From the NCBI GenBank assembly GCA_018712825.1, contig DVGG01000026.1, positions 1 to 64,000 of the forward strand: DNA of 64,000 bases, given 5' to 3'. This document shows, one piece after another, positions 1-8,026 of this stretch (its first letter is position 1; each line of letters opens with the position of its first letter). Position numbers and translations under genes: made by a program. The notes beneath the pieces were generated by a model. The model was not told the DNA's origin and ran no database searches. It saw only the letters and a program-made list of their open reading frames with translations. Source of the stretch: Candidatus Faecousia excrementipullorum. Lineage in GTDB: Bacteria; Bacillota; Clostridia; Oscillospirales; Oscillospiraceae.

Positions 1-2
1 AT

Positions 3-1433
3 GGTTTCAGCGGCACAAACTTTGATCGCCCGCAATTCACGAGAATGATTGAAATGCTGCGTAACCGAGAAATTGATACGGTTATGGTAAAAGACCTTTC
101 ACGGTTCGGACGAGACCATTTAGAGGTCGGCGGGTACTTGGAATTATTGTTTCCCCTGTTCGGAACACGCTTTATTTCCGTCAATGATAATTTCGATACG
201 AATGATTATGTCGGGACGACCGGCGGTCTGGAACTGGCAATCCGCAACCTCGTCAATGGAATGTATAGTAAGGATCTTTCGCTGAAAATACGAAGTGCAA
301 ATCGGGCTCGGCGAAAGCAGGGATTTTACCATTCCTGCGGCCACGCCTTTTATGGCTATCAGCTTGATCCTAAAGATAAGCGCAAACTTATTGTGGACGA
401 GAATGTCCGTGAGGTCGTAGTCAAGATATTTGACTTGTGTATTGAAGGACGCAGCACTAAGGACATTGCGCAATATCTGAATGACAAAAATATTCTATCG
501 CCGCGACAGTACAAACTGCAAAATGGAATGTTTTATAACGGCAGAGTGGTTGACAACGAGAGTATTTGGCTGGCTTCCACGATCCGAAAAATTCTCAATG
601 ATGGAAGATATACAGGTAAGATGATTTCTAACACACGAGAGATGGTAGGAATACGAACCAATAACAGCCGTGTACTTCCGCGTGAACAGTGGATAGTTGT
701 AGAAAACACCCACGAGGCCATTATTTCAGAGGAAAAGTTTCAAGCCGCTGCCGCTTCGTTGACTTCTCGAATCAAAACAGTCAATATGAATACTTCCGGT
801 AACAGAGCCGGCAATTTATTTGTTTGCGGCTATTGTGGAAGGAAGCTGCAGAAAGCACCTGCGATTGATACACACCTATTTTGTTTGAAGGCATCCAGTC
901 AAAACAAAGCGGAATGTGCCGCTATCCACGAAAGTCTGGAAGTACTCCAGGACAAGACGCTGAGTGTTGTGCAGGCAATCGCACGAATTCTATTGGACAA
1001 GTCTAAGTTTGTGAAAAAATATGATGTCACAGAACAGGCGCAGCTTGAAAGGCTGATCGCAGATATGGAACGAAAGCGCAGGCAAATTGCGAATGGAAAA
1101 AGCTCTCTATATGAGGAGTATAGGAATGGGCATATAAGCAGAGAGCGATTCATCAAAATTCAGTCCGATAATAAGGCTGAAGACGAAAGGCTTCAACAGA
1201 AGATCGCAGAAAAGAATGTGCTATTAAATGAGTGTATTCAAAAACAAAAAGCTCTTACTCTTGCAGGGCAGGATGCGGAACGGATTCAGGCTTTGACCGA
1301 GTATCGCCCTGAGGTTATAAGCCGACTGATAGATAAAGTACGAGTATTTGAAGGTGGGCGAATTGAGATTGGACTAAAAAGCAAGTATCTGACAGATATA
1401 ATCGGAGAATGTATTCCGGGGCTTGCTTCGTAA
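3..1433 (+). CDS. Large serine recombinase, 5'-truncated by window edge
   Basis: Large serine recombinase of the resolvase/TnpX type, which excises and integrates mobile elements. The reading frame is open to the window edge and encodes the GFSGTNFDRP motif before the first in-frame ATG at 45, so the true start and the catalytic serine lie outside. Visible parts are the end of the catalytic domain (DLSRFGRDH), the recombinase domain at about residues 110-255, a zinc ribbon beginning CGYCGRKL, and a long charged coiled coil before the C terminus. About 476 residues are visible. Its base composition is clearly AT-richer than the following genes, which fits an acquired integrative element ending near here. 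The recombinase family is certain; the element type is unknown. Confidence 0.93.
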   Translation, partial: GFSGTNFDRPQFTRMIEMLRNREIDTVMVKDLSRFGRDHLEVGGYLELLFPLFGTRFISVNDNFDTNDYVGTTGGLELAIRNLVNGMYSKDLSLKIRSANRARRKQGFYHSCGHAFYGYQLDPKDKRKLIVDENVREVVVKIFDLCIEGRSTKDIAQYLNDKNILSPRQYKLQNGMFYNGRVVDNESIWLASTIRKILNDGRYTGKMISNTREMVGIRTNNSRVLPREQWIVVENTHEAIISEEKFQAAAASLTSRIKTVNMNTSGNRAGNLFVCGYCGRKLQKAPAIDTHLFCLKASSQNKAECAAIHESLEVLQDKTLSVVQAIARILLDKSKFVKKYDVTEQAQLERLIADMERKRRQIANGKSSLYEEYRNGHISRERFIKIQSDNKAEDERLQQKIAEKNVLLNECIQKQKALTLAGQDAERIQALTEYRPEVISRLIDKVRVFEGGRIEIGLKSKYLTDIIGECIPGLAS

Positions 1434-1499
1434 TATGGAAAAAAGAATTCCTGCCGAATTTCGACAGGAAAATAAAAAAATCTTTTAGGGTTTACTTGA

Positions 1500-1630
1500 C
1501 ACAAGCAGAAGGCTACATTCTGGGAGTGGGCGCAAAGATGTTCACCATCGCCGGGCCTGTGATTGTGTACGGCACCACCGCCAGCGTGATTTACGGCCTT
1601 TTGTACTGGCTTTGGGGTCTTATGGGTTAA
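1500..1630 (+). pseudogene. Orphan 3' end of a membrane-protein gene at the element junction
   Basis: After the recombinase stop the sequence becomes GC-rich again. One frame reads about 40 residues, from GYILGVGAKMF through a hydrophobic stretch to GLLYWLWGLMG and a TAA at 1628-1630. It looks like the last transmembrane segment of a transporter-like protein. Upstream the frame continues only through AT-rich element sequence (KEFLPNFDRK...), with no plausible start or ribosome binding site. I read it as the tail of a host gene cut by the integrated element, with the junction somewhere between 1435 and 1520. The protein family is not recognised. Confidence 0.5.
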
Positions 1631-1666
1631 AAATCGGGTGTGCCCTCTTTGGGACACACCCGATTT
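1631..1666. terminator. Bidirectional hairpin terminator between converging genes
   Basis: Arms AAATCGGGTGTG-CCC and GGGACACACCCGATTT pair with one bulged base and a TCTTT loop. The site lies between the orphan membrane-gene tail on the plus strand and the foldase gene on the minus strand and can serve both. Confidence 0.75.
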
Positions 1667-1667
1667 A

Positions 1668-3104
1668 TTATTCTTCGTCAGAGGACAGCTTTACATAGCC
1701 CAGTCCGATGGCCTGGTAGTCCACTTCCATGGGATACACTTCCAGGGCATCTTCAATGAGATCAGTAGACATCTGGGAAAGCAGTGCCTGCTTTGCCTGG
1801 GTGTACCAGATCTCTGCACTTCCGGAGAAGTACATAATATGGTAGCCGATGCTGGTCTTTACCAGACCGTAATCTCCGGGCTTGCGGGTCTCGTCAAAAA
1901 TCCAGTCGTTGAATTCCTCCACCATGTAGCCCTGGGTCACGCCGGTATAGAGGCCGCCCTTGGACTTGGAGTCCGGGTCTTCCGAATACTCCCCGGCCAA
2001 CAGGGCAAAGGAGTCTTCCGTAGCCTCTCCTGCCAGCCACTCGTCCAGAATCTTCTGAGCCTCAGCCTTACATGCATCCCACTCCTCCTGGGAATAGGTG
2101 GTGGTCTTGCCATCCTCGCTCTTGGTGCCGCCCTCGGGAATAATCAGGATGTGCCGCACGTCCACGGTGTAGCCGCTCTCCTTGGTGATGTCGCTTTCCG
2201 CAAAGGTGGCTTCGTTTTCCGTAAAGAAGGCTTCAATCTCCTCGTCGGTGGGGTTCAGCCCTTCATAGAGCTTCTGGAAGTACTCCAGGGCATAGCAGTT
2301 GATAAACTGGTATGCCTCGTACCCTTCCATATTGGCGCCGGCGCCCATGTCCGCTGCAATCAGCGCCTGGGCGTTTTCATAGTCATTTTCCTTTGCCAGC
2401 TCCTCCATATTCTCTGCCAGGCTGTCCAGCATCTTCTGGGTGTCCTCGCTGATGGCAAAGCTCTCTTCCCTGCCCATCTGGTACAGGGCTGCATACCGGT
2501 GCCAGGTCTGAAGGGCATACTCCAGCAGGGACTGCTCCCAGGTGTCCCCGGTCTGGGGATTCTGCACCTGCTCACCCAAAGGCTTGGTCAGGTCCAGGCC
2601 GTAATAGGCCAGGTAGGCACTGTTGTTCTCCAGGAAATCATACACGCCCATCCAGTAGAAAACCTGAAGCTCTGCATTGGTCAGTTCCAGATCTCCCACC
2701 CGGGCTACCACCGTATCGGTCATGGCAGTGGCTTCCTCGTCAGATACGGTATAGTCCCCCCGGACAGAGCTTCCCAGGGTGCTGGGCTGGGACTCCAGGG
2801 TAGATTCGGTAGTTTCAGTGCCTTCCTCAGCCGGCTTCTGGGCCTCATTCACCGCCCGGATAATCATAAATGCCAGACCTGCCAGCAGTGCCACACACAC
2901 AAGCGTTAGAATCACAATCTGCCAGGGCTTGGCGCCTGGCTTCACAGAAGGCTTGGAGAAGGTCTCTTCCGGCTGCTCCTGGGTCTCCTCAGGAGCCGGA
3001 GCTTCCGCTTCCGGCTGGGTTACTTCTTCCGTCTGGGATTTTCCGCAGACAGGGCAGAGCTGTTCTTCCTCCTGCAGCTCTGCACCGCAATGCTTACAAT
3101 TCAT
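1668..3104 (-). CDS. Membrane-anchored parvulin-type peptidyl-prolyl isomerase with N-terminal zinc ribbon
   Basis: Probable extracytoplasmic foldase related to PrsA/PpiC. The start is the ATG at 3104, preceded by AAAGAGG; the frame opens further upstream without a ribosome site. The 478 residues comprise a zinc ribbon (C3, C6, C17, C20), a Pro/Glu-rich linker, one transmembrane helix at about 61-84, an alpha-helical SurA/PrsA-like region at about 125-300, and a parvulin domain at about 313-427 (VRHILII, then GGLYTGVTQG and the GYHIMYF end). The order implies a cytoplasmic zinc ribbon and an external isomerase domain. PrsA is normally a lipoprotein; here a transmembrane anchor replaces the lipobox. 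It is transcribed divergently from miaB. Confidence 0.85.
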   Translation of the reverse strand: MNCKHCGAELQEEEQLCPVCGKSQTEEVTQPEAEAPAPEETQEQPEETFSKPSVKPGAKPWQIVILTLVCVALLAGLAFMIIRAVNEAQKPAEEGTETTESTLESQPSTLGSSVRGDYTVSDEEATAMTDTVVARVGDLELTNAELQVFYWMGVYDFLENNSAYLAYYGLDLTKPLGEQVQNPQTGDTWEQSLLEYALQTWHRYAALYQMGREESFAISEDTQKMLDSLAENMEELAKENDYENAQALIAADMGAGANMEGYEAYQFINCYALEYFQKLYEGLNPTDEEIEAFFTENEATFAESDITKESGYTVDVRHILIIPEGGTKSEDGKTTTYSQEEWDACKAEAQKILDEWLAGEATEDSFALLAGEYSEDPDSKSKGGLYTGVTQGYMVEEFNDWIFDETRKPGDYGLVKTSIGYHIMYFSGSAEIWYTQAKQALLSQMSTDLIEDALEVYPMEVDYQAIGLGYVKLSSDEE

Positions 3105-3227
3105 ACAAACCTCTTTCTCCCTCAACAGGGACAGAATTTTATTCATCTTACCACGATTCTCCCGGAAACGCAAGGCACAACCGGGCTGTTCACAGAAAAT
3201 TTCCCTTTCCTCCTCCCCTGCCAGACC

Positions 3228-3256
3228 TTGCAAAAAACTGCGGAAAATGCTATTAT
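3228..3256 (+). promoter_or_regulatory. Sigma-A-type promoter of the miaB-mutS operon
   Basis: TTGCAA, 17-bp spacer, TATTAT, placed 36 bp before the miaB ATG. Confidence 0.6.
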
Positions 3257-3292
3257 TTATAATTGAGTAAGTATCCCAAAAGGAGTTTTTCC

Positions 3293-4699
3293 ATGAATAC
3301 CAAAACCACAGTGATTTCTCAGGAGCAGCTGCAGCAGCAGTTTGCCTTTTGTCATAAAATCCGCCAGTACTGGCTGGACAAAAACCGGATTCCCACCGCC
3401 TATGTGGAGACCTACGGCTGCCAGCAGAATGAAGCAGATTCCCAGCAGATCCGGGGACTGCTCAGCGAAAGCGGCTACGCCATACAAGACTCTGCCGAGG
3501 GAGCGGATGTGGTGGTGATGAACACCTGCGCCATCCGGGAACACGCAGAGCAGCGGGTGTTCGGCAATCTTGGGGCGCTGACCCACACCAAGCGCCGCCA
3601 CCCGGAGCAGAAGATTTTTCTCTGCGGCTGCATGGCAGGGCAGGAGCAGGTAGTGGAGCGGATTCGCAAAAGCTATCCCCATGTAAACGGTGTCTTTTCC
3701 ACCCATCATCTGTGGCAGTTCCCCCAGCTTCTGTATCAGGTGCTCACCACCGGCAAGCGCACCTTCTATACCCAGGATGAGGCCGGCTCCATTGCGGAGG
3801 GACTTCCCCAGCTCCGGGACGACACCCTGAAGGCCTGGGTCTCCATCATGTACGGCTGCAACAACTTCTGCACCTACTGCATTGTCCCCTATGTCCGGGG
3901 CCGGGAGCGGAGCCGGAAGCCGGAGGATATTCTGCAGGAGTGCCGGGAGCTGATTGCCGGTGGCACCAAGGAGATTACCCTGCTGGGGCAGAATGTGAAC
4001 TCCTACGGTAAGGATCTGGACTGCGGCATGGATTTTTCCGATTTGCTGGCCCAGATTGCCCAGATTCCCGGGGATTTTCTCATCCGCTTTATGACCAGCC
4101 ATCCAAGAGATGCGGGAAAAAAGCTCTTTGACACCATGGCGGCTTATCCCAAAATTGCCAAGCAGCTCCATCTTCCCTTCCAGTCCGGCTCCAGCCGGGT
4201 GCTGAAGGCTATGAACCGCCACTATGACCGGGAGCAGTATCTGGAGCTGGTGCGTTACGCCAAAAGCGTCATGCCGGATTTGGTGCTTACCTCCGATGTG
4301 ATTGTGGGCTTCCCCGGAGAGACGGAGGAGGAGTTTGAAGAAACCCTCTCCCTCATCTCCCAGGTGGGGTATGATGCCCTCTTTACCTTCATCTTCTCCC
4401 CCAGAGCCGGCACCCCTGCCGCCGCCATGGAGGACCCCACCCCCAAGGAGGAGAAGAACCGCCGGTTTGACCGGCTGTGTGCCCTGCAAAATCAGATTTC
4501 CGAAACCATCCATGAAGGATATATCGGCAAAACCCTCCGGTGCCTCATTGACGGCACCGACAAGGAGCTGCTTACCGCCCGGACAGAGGGCGGGCGGCTG
4601 GTTCGTCTGCCGGGGGACCCGAATCTTATCGGGAGCTTTGCCCAGGTGACCATTACCGGCTCCACCACCTGGAGCCTGACGGGACAGCTGGAACCGTAA
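3293..4699 (+). CDS. miaB: tRNA-2-methylthio-N6-dimethylallyladenosine synthase
   Basis: Radical-SAM methylthiotransferase that adds the 2-methylthio group to i6A37 of tRNAs reading UNN codons. I chose ATG 3293 because AAAAGGAG lies 7 bases upstream; a TTG at 3263 in the same frame has no ribosome site. The 468 residues contain the N-terminal UPF0004 domain (YVETYGCQQNEAD, NTCAIR, CGCMAG cysteines), the radical-SAM motif CNNFCTYC, and a C-terminal TRAM domain. It heads an operon that also carries miaA, which makes its substrate i6A, so both steps of ms2i6A synthesis sit in one transcription unit. Confidence 0.97.
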   Translation: MNTKTTVISQEQLQQQFAFCHKIRQYWLDKNRIPTAYVETYGCQQNEADSQQIRGLLSESGYAIQDSAEGADVVVMNTCAIREHAEQRVFGNLGALTHTKRRHPEQKIFLCGCMAGQEQVVERIRKSYPHVNGVFSTHHLWQFPQLLYQVLTTGKRTFYTQDEAGSIAEGLPQLRDDTLKAWVSIMYGCNNFCTYCIVPYVRGRERSRKPEDILQECRELIAGGTKEITLLGQNVNSYGKDLDCGMDFSDLLAQIAQIPGDFLIRFMTSHPRDAGKKLFDTMAAYPKIAKQLHLPFQSGSSRVLKAMNRHYDREQYLELVRYAKSVMPDLVLTSDVIVGFPGETEEEFEETLSLISQVGYDALFTFIFSPRAGTPAAAMEDPTPKEEKNRRFDRLCALQNQISETIHEGYIGKTLRCLIDGTDKELLTARTEGGRLVRLPGDPNLIGSFAQVTITGSTTWSLTGQLEP

Positions 4700-4724
4700 A
4701 AACTACAAACTTAGGAGAATCGGC

Positions 4725-7331
4725 ATGGAAGAAAAAAACACAGAGCTTACCCCCATGCGCAAGCAATACTATACCATCAAGGAACAAAATAAGGACTGTA
4801 TCCTGTTTTTCCGTCTGGGTGACTTCTACGAGATGTTCGACGAGGACGCCCGGCTGGCTGCCCGGGAGCTGGATCTGACCCTCACCACCCGGGATCGGAA
4901 CAAGCCCAAGGAGGAGCAAACCCCCATGTGCGGCGTTCCCTATCACTCCGTGGATTCCTACATCGCCCGACTGGTAAGCAAGGGCTATAAGGTGGCCATC
5001 TGCGAGCAGACAGAGGACCCAGCCCTGGCCAAGGGGCTGGTGGAGCGGGAGGTGACCCGGATTGTCACCCCCGGCACCGTCACGGAAAGCTGCATGCTGG
5101 AGGAGAGCAAGAACAACTACATCGCCTGTATCTACGGGGAAAAGCAGAGCTGCGGCCTGGCCTTCTGCGACCTGTCCACCGGTGCTTTCTATGTCACCAG
5201 CTGCCCCGACGCCCCTTCTGCTGCCTGCGAGCTGGGGCGCTTTGCCCCCAGCGAGGTCATCCGGGGAGGTGCCGCCTCCCACGACCCGGTGCTGGAGGAT
5301 GCCCTGTTTCACCGTCTTTCCTGCTGCGTGGACGAGGAGCAGCCGGGACAGTTCTCCCCGGCAGATTCCCAGGAGGTGCTGGAAAGCCACTTTGGGGAGT
5401 CTTTGTCGGAGCTGGGGCTTACCGGACTTCCGGAGGCGGTACTGGCTGCGGGAACCTTGCTTCGCACCCTTTTGACCCTGCAAAAAAACGACCTGACCCA
5501 CATCCGTCAGCTGCAATACTACACCTCCGGCAAATTCATGGAGCTGGATATGGATGCCCGGCGGAATCTGGAGCTTACGGAGACCCTTCGGAGCAAGGAA
5601 AAGAAAGGTACCCTTTTATGGGTGCTGGACAAGACCCACACCGCCATGGGCGGACGGCTGCTGCGCAGCTGGATTGAAAAGCCCCTGCTGGACGGCGGGG
5701 AGATTTACCGCCGGCAAAGCGCCGTGGAGGAGCTGGTTTCCGCCACTGCTGTGAGAGGCGAGTTGGAGGAAGCCCTCCGGGATGTTTCCGATCTGGAGCG
5801 GGTGATGACGAGAATCGTCACCGGCACCGTCAACTGCCGGGACCTTCTGGGGCTTGCCAAGGGATTGCGGGCACTGCCTCAGGTGAAGCGGCAGCTTCAG
5901 GAGTTGGAGTCTCCCCTCCTTGTCAGCCTGAACGGAGAGATTGACCCGCTGGAGGACTGTGCAGAGCGGATTGAGTCCACCATTGTGGATGAGCCGCCCC
6001 TGACTGTCCGGGAAGGCGGCATTATCCGGGAAGGGGCTGACCCCCAGGCAGACCATCTGCGGAGCATTATGAAGGGCGGCTCGGAAACCATCGCCGCCAT
6101 TGAAGCTGCCGAGCGGGAAAAGACCGGCATCCGCACCCTGAAGGTGGGCTATAACCGGGTATTCGGTTACTATATTGAAGTTTCCAAATCCTTTGTGAAT
6201 CAGGTGCCGGAGGGCTATATCCGCAAGCAGACCCTGACCAACTGCGAGCGGTACATCACCCAGGAGCTGAAAGACCTGGAAGATCAGGTGCTGGGAGCCA
6301 AGGAACGGCTCACCGCCCTGGAATATCAGATTTTCACCCAGCTGCGGGAATTTCTGGCAGCCCAGGCTGCCCGGGTGCAGTGCAGTGCCGCCGCCGTGGC
6401 TCAGGCGGATGTGCTCTGTTCCCTTGCCAGCGTTGCCGCCCAGCGGGGCTACTGCCGCCCGGAGATTACCCTGGACCGGGAGATCTCCATTACCGACGGC
6501 CGCCACCCGGTGGTGGAAATGATGCTGAAGGACTCCCTGTTTGTCCCCAACGATACCCACATCGGTTCCAAGGACAACCAGGTTTCCATCATCACCGGCC
6601 CCAACATGGCAGGTAAATCCACCTATATGCGCCAGGTGGCGCTCATTGTGCTCATGGCCCAGATTGGCTCCTTCGTCCCCGCCCGCAGTGCCAGAATCGG
6701 CATTGTGGATCGGGTATTCACCCGGATTGGTGCCAGCGACGACCTGGCCTCCGGTCAGTCCACCTTCATGGTGGAGATGGCAGAGGTGGCCTCCATTCTG
6801 AAATACGCCACCGCCAAGAGCCTTCTGATTCTGGACGAAATCGGCAGAGGCACCTCCACCTACGACGGCATGGCCATTGCCCGGGCGGTGCTGGAATACG
6901 CCGCCAATCCCCGGCAGCTGGGAGCAAAGACCCTCTTTGCCACCCACTACCACGAGCTGTCCGCCATTGAAAACGAACTGCCCAATGTAAAAAACTACAA
7001 CATCGCCGTGAAAAAGCGGGGGGATCGGATGATTTTCCTGCGGAAAATCGTTCCCGGTGCCACGGACGACAGCTACGGCGTGGAGGTTGCCAAGCTGGCA
7101 GGGCTGCCCAATTCCGTAGTGGCCCGGGCCCGGCAGATTTTGCAGGAGCTGGAAAGCCAGGAAGGTGTCCGCCCCCAGGCTTCCGGTGTGAAGGAACCGG
7201 AGGATCAGATCAGTATGCTGGATTTGCGGAGCCAGCAGGTTTGCGCCGCTCTTGAAAAAATCAGCATCGAAACTCTGACCCCCATTGAAGCCATGAACGA
7301 GCTGTTCAAGCTCAAGAAAATGTTGGAATAA
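4725..7331 (+). CDS. mutS: DNA mismatch repair protein MutS
   Basis: Mismatch-recognition ATPase. The 868 residues match the usual MutS length. The mismatch-binding loop GDFYEMF lies near the N terminus, followed by connector, lever and clamp regions, then the ATPase with Walker A GPNMAGKST, Walker B LILDEIGRGTS and the FATHYHEL switch. The C-terminal tail ends PIEAMNELFKLK, as in full MutS1 proteins. The start at 4725 follows TTAGGAGAATCGGC. It lies 25 bases after miaB and is followed after one base by a membrane protease gene, so it is translated as part of the miaB-mutS-mutL-miaA-hfq operon. Confidence 0.98.
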   Translation: MEEKNTELTPMRKQYYTIKEQNKDCILFFRLGDFYEMFDEDARLAARELDLTLTTRDRNKPKEEQTPMCGVPYHSVDSYIARLVSKGYKVAICEQTEDPALAKGLVEREVTRIVTPGTVTESCMLEESKNNYIACIYGEKQSCGLAFCDLSTGAFYVTSCPDAPSAACELGRFAPSEVIRGGAASHDPVLEDALFHRLSCCVDEEQPGQFSPADSQEVLESHFGESLSELGLTGLPEAVLAAGTLLRTLLTLQKNDLTHIRQLQYYTSGKFMELDMDARRNLELTETLRSKEKKGTLLWVLDKTHTAMGGRLLRSWIEKPLLDGGEIYRRQSAVEELVSATAVRGELEEALRDVSDLERVMTRIVTGTVNCRDLLGLAKGLRALPQVKRQLQELESPLLVSLNGEIDPLEDCAERIESTIVDEPPLTVREGGIIREGADPQADHLRSIMKGGSETIAAIEAAEREKTGIRTLKVGYNRVFGYYIEVSKSFVNQVPEGYIRKQTLTNCERYITQELKDLEDQVLGAKERLTALEYQIFTQLREFLAAQAARVQCSAAAVAQADVLCSLASVAAQRGYCRPEITLDREISITDGRHPVVEMMLKDSLFVPNDTHIGSKDNQVSIITGPNMAGKSTYMRQVALIVLMAQIGSFVPARSARIGIVDRVFTRIGASDDLASGQSTFMVEMAEVASILKYATAKSLLILDEIGRGTSTYDGMAIARAVLEYAANPRQLGAKTLFATHYHELSAIENELPNVKNYNIAVKKRGDRMIFLRKIVPGATDDSYGVEVAKLAGLPNSVVARARQILQELESQEGVRPQASGVKEPEDQISMLDLRSQQVCAALEKISIETLTPIEAMNELFKLKKMLE

Positions 7332-7332
7332 T

Positions 7333-8022
7333 ATGAATAATACCATGATTACCCCCTCCTGGAAGGAGCAGCGGATTGGCTGGGTTTACTTTGCCCTGCA
7401 GCTGCTGGTGCTGCCCACAGCCGTTATTTTACTTCTCAACCTGCTTCCCTTCCCCCTGACGGAAGCTCAACAGAATGTTGTCTTCTTCGTCCTGAATTTC
7501 TTTTGTGTCACCCTTATCTTTTTCCGGTATCTGAAAGCCTCCCTGGGGCGTCTGGCGGAGAATCTTTCCGCCTGTCTGGGCACCGCCGCCGCAGGCTTCG
7601 GCCTTTATTACCTGGGGCAGGTTCTGGTGGGGCTTGCCATCACCTGGTTTTATCCGAATTTTCGCAACGTCAACGACATGACCATTCAGGTGATGGTGCA
7701 GGAGAACTTTTTGCCCATGGCCATTTCCACCATCTTCCTGGTGCCCGCGGCCGAAGAGACCCTGTACCGGGGACTGTTATTCGGCAGTCTTTCCGAAAAA
7801 AGTCTGCCCTTTGCTTATTTGGTATCCACCCTGGTGTTCTGCGCCATTCATGTGGCAGGCTATGTGGGGGTGTACCCCCTGGGCCTTTTGGCCCTGTGCT
7901 TCTGCCAGTATCTGCCCGCCGGAATCTTCCTGGCCTGGGCCTATCACCGCAGCGGCACCATCTGCACGTCCATGCTCATCCACATGGTGGTAAACGCCAT
8001 CGGTATTTTGGCTATGAGGTGA
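7333..8022 (+). CDS. CPBP family intramembrane metalloprotease
   Basis: Membrane protein of 229 residues with about six to eight hydrophobic segments and all three CPBP (CAAX protease/Abi) motifs in order: EETLYRG near residue 138, FCAIH near 173, and HMVVN near 220. These supply the metal-binding glutamates and histidines of the family. The substrate is unknown; bacterial members process peptides, including bacteriocin-related ones, or prenylated-like targets. It is inserted tightly between mutS (1-base gap) and mutL (4-base gap), an unusual partner for mismatch repair genes. Catalytic activity is inferred from motifs only. Confidence 0.88.
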   Translation: MNNTMITPSWKEQRIGWVYFALQLLVLPTAVILLLNLLPFPLTEAQQNVVFFVLNFFCVTLIFFRYLKASLGRLAENLSACLGTAAAGFGLYYLGQVLVGLAITWFYPNFRNVNDMTIQVMVQENFLPMAISTIFLVPAAEETLYRGLLFGSLSEKSLPFAYLVSTLVFCAIHVAGYVGVYPLGLLALCFCQYLPAGIFLAWAYHRSGTICTSMLIHMVVNAIGILAMR

Positions 8023-8026
8023 TTTT

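Noticed and set aside
2779..3262. Plus-strand reading frames over the foldase gene
   Set aside because: They are antisense shadows of a convincing minus-strand gene and lack family motifs.
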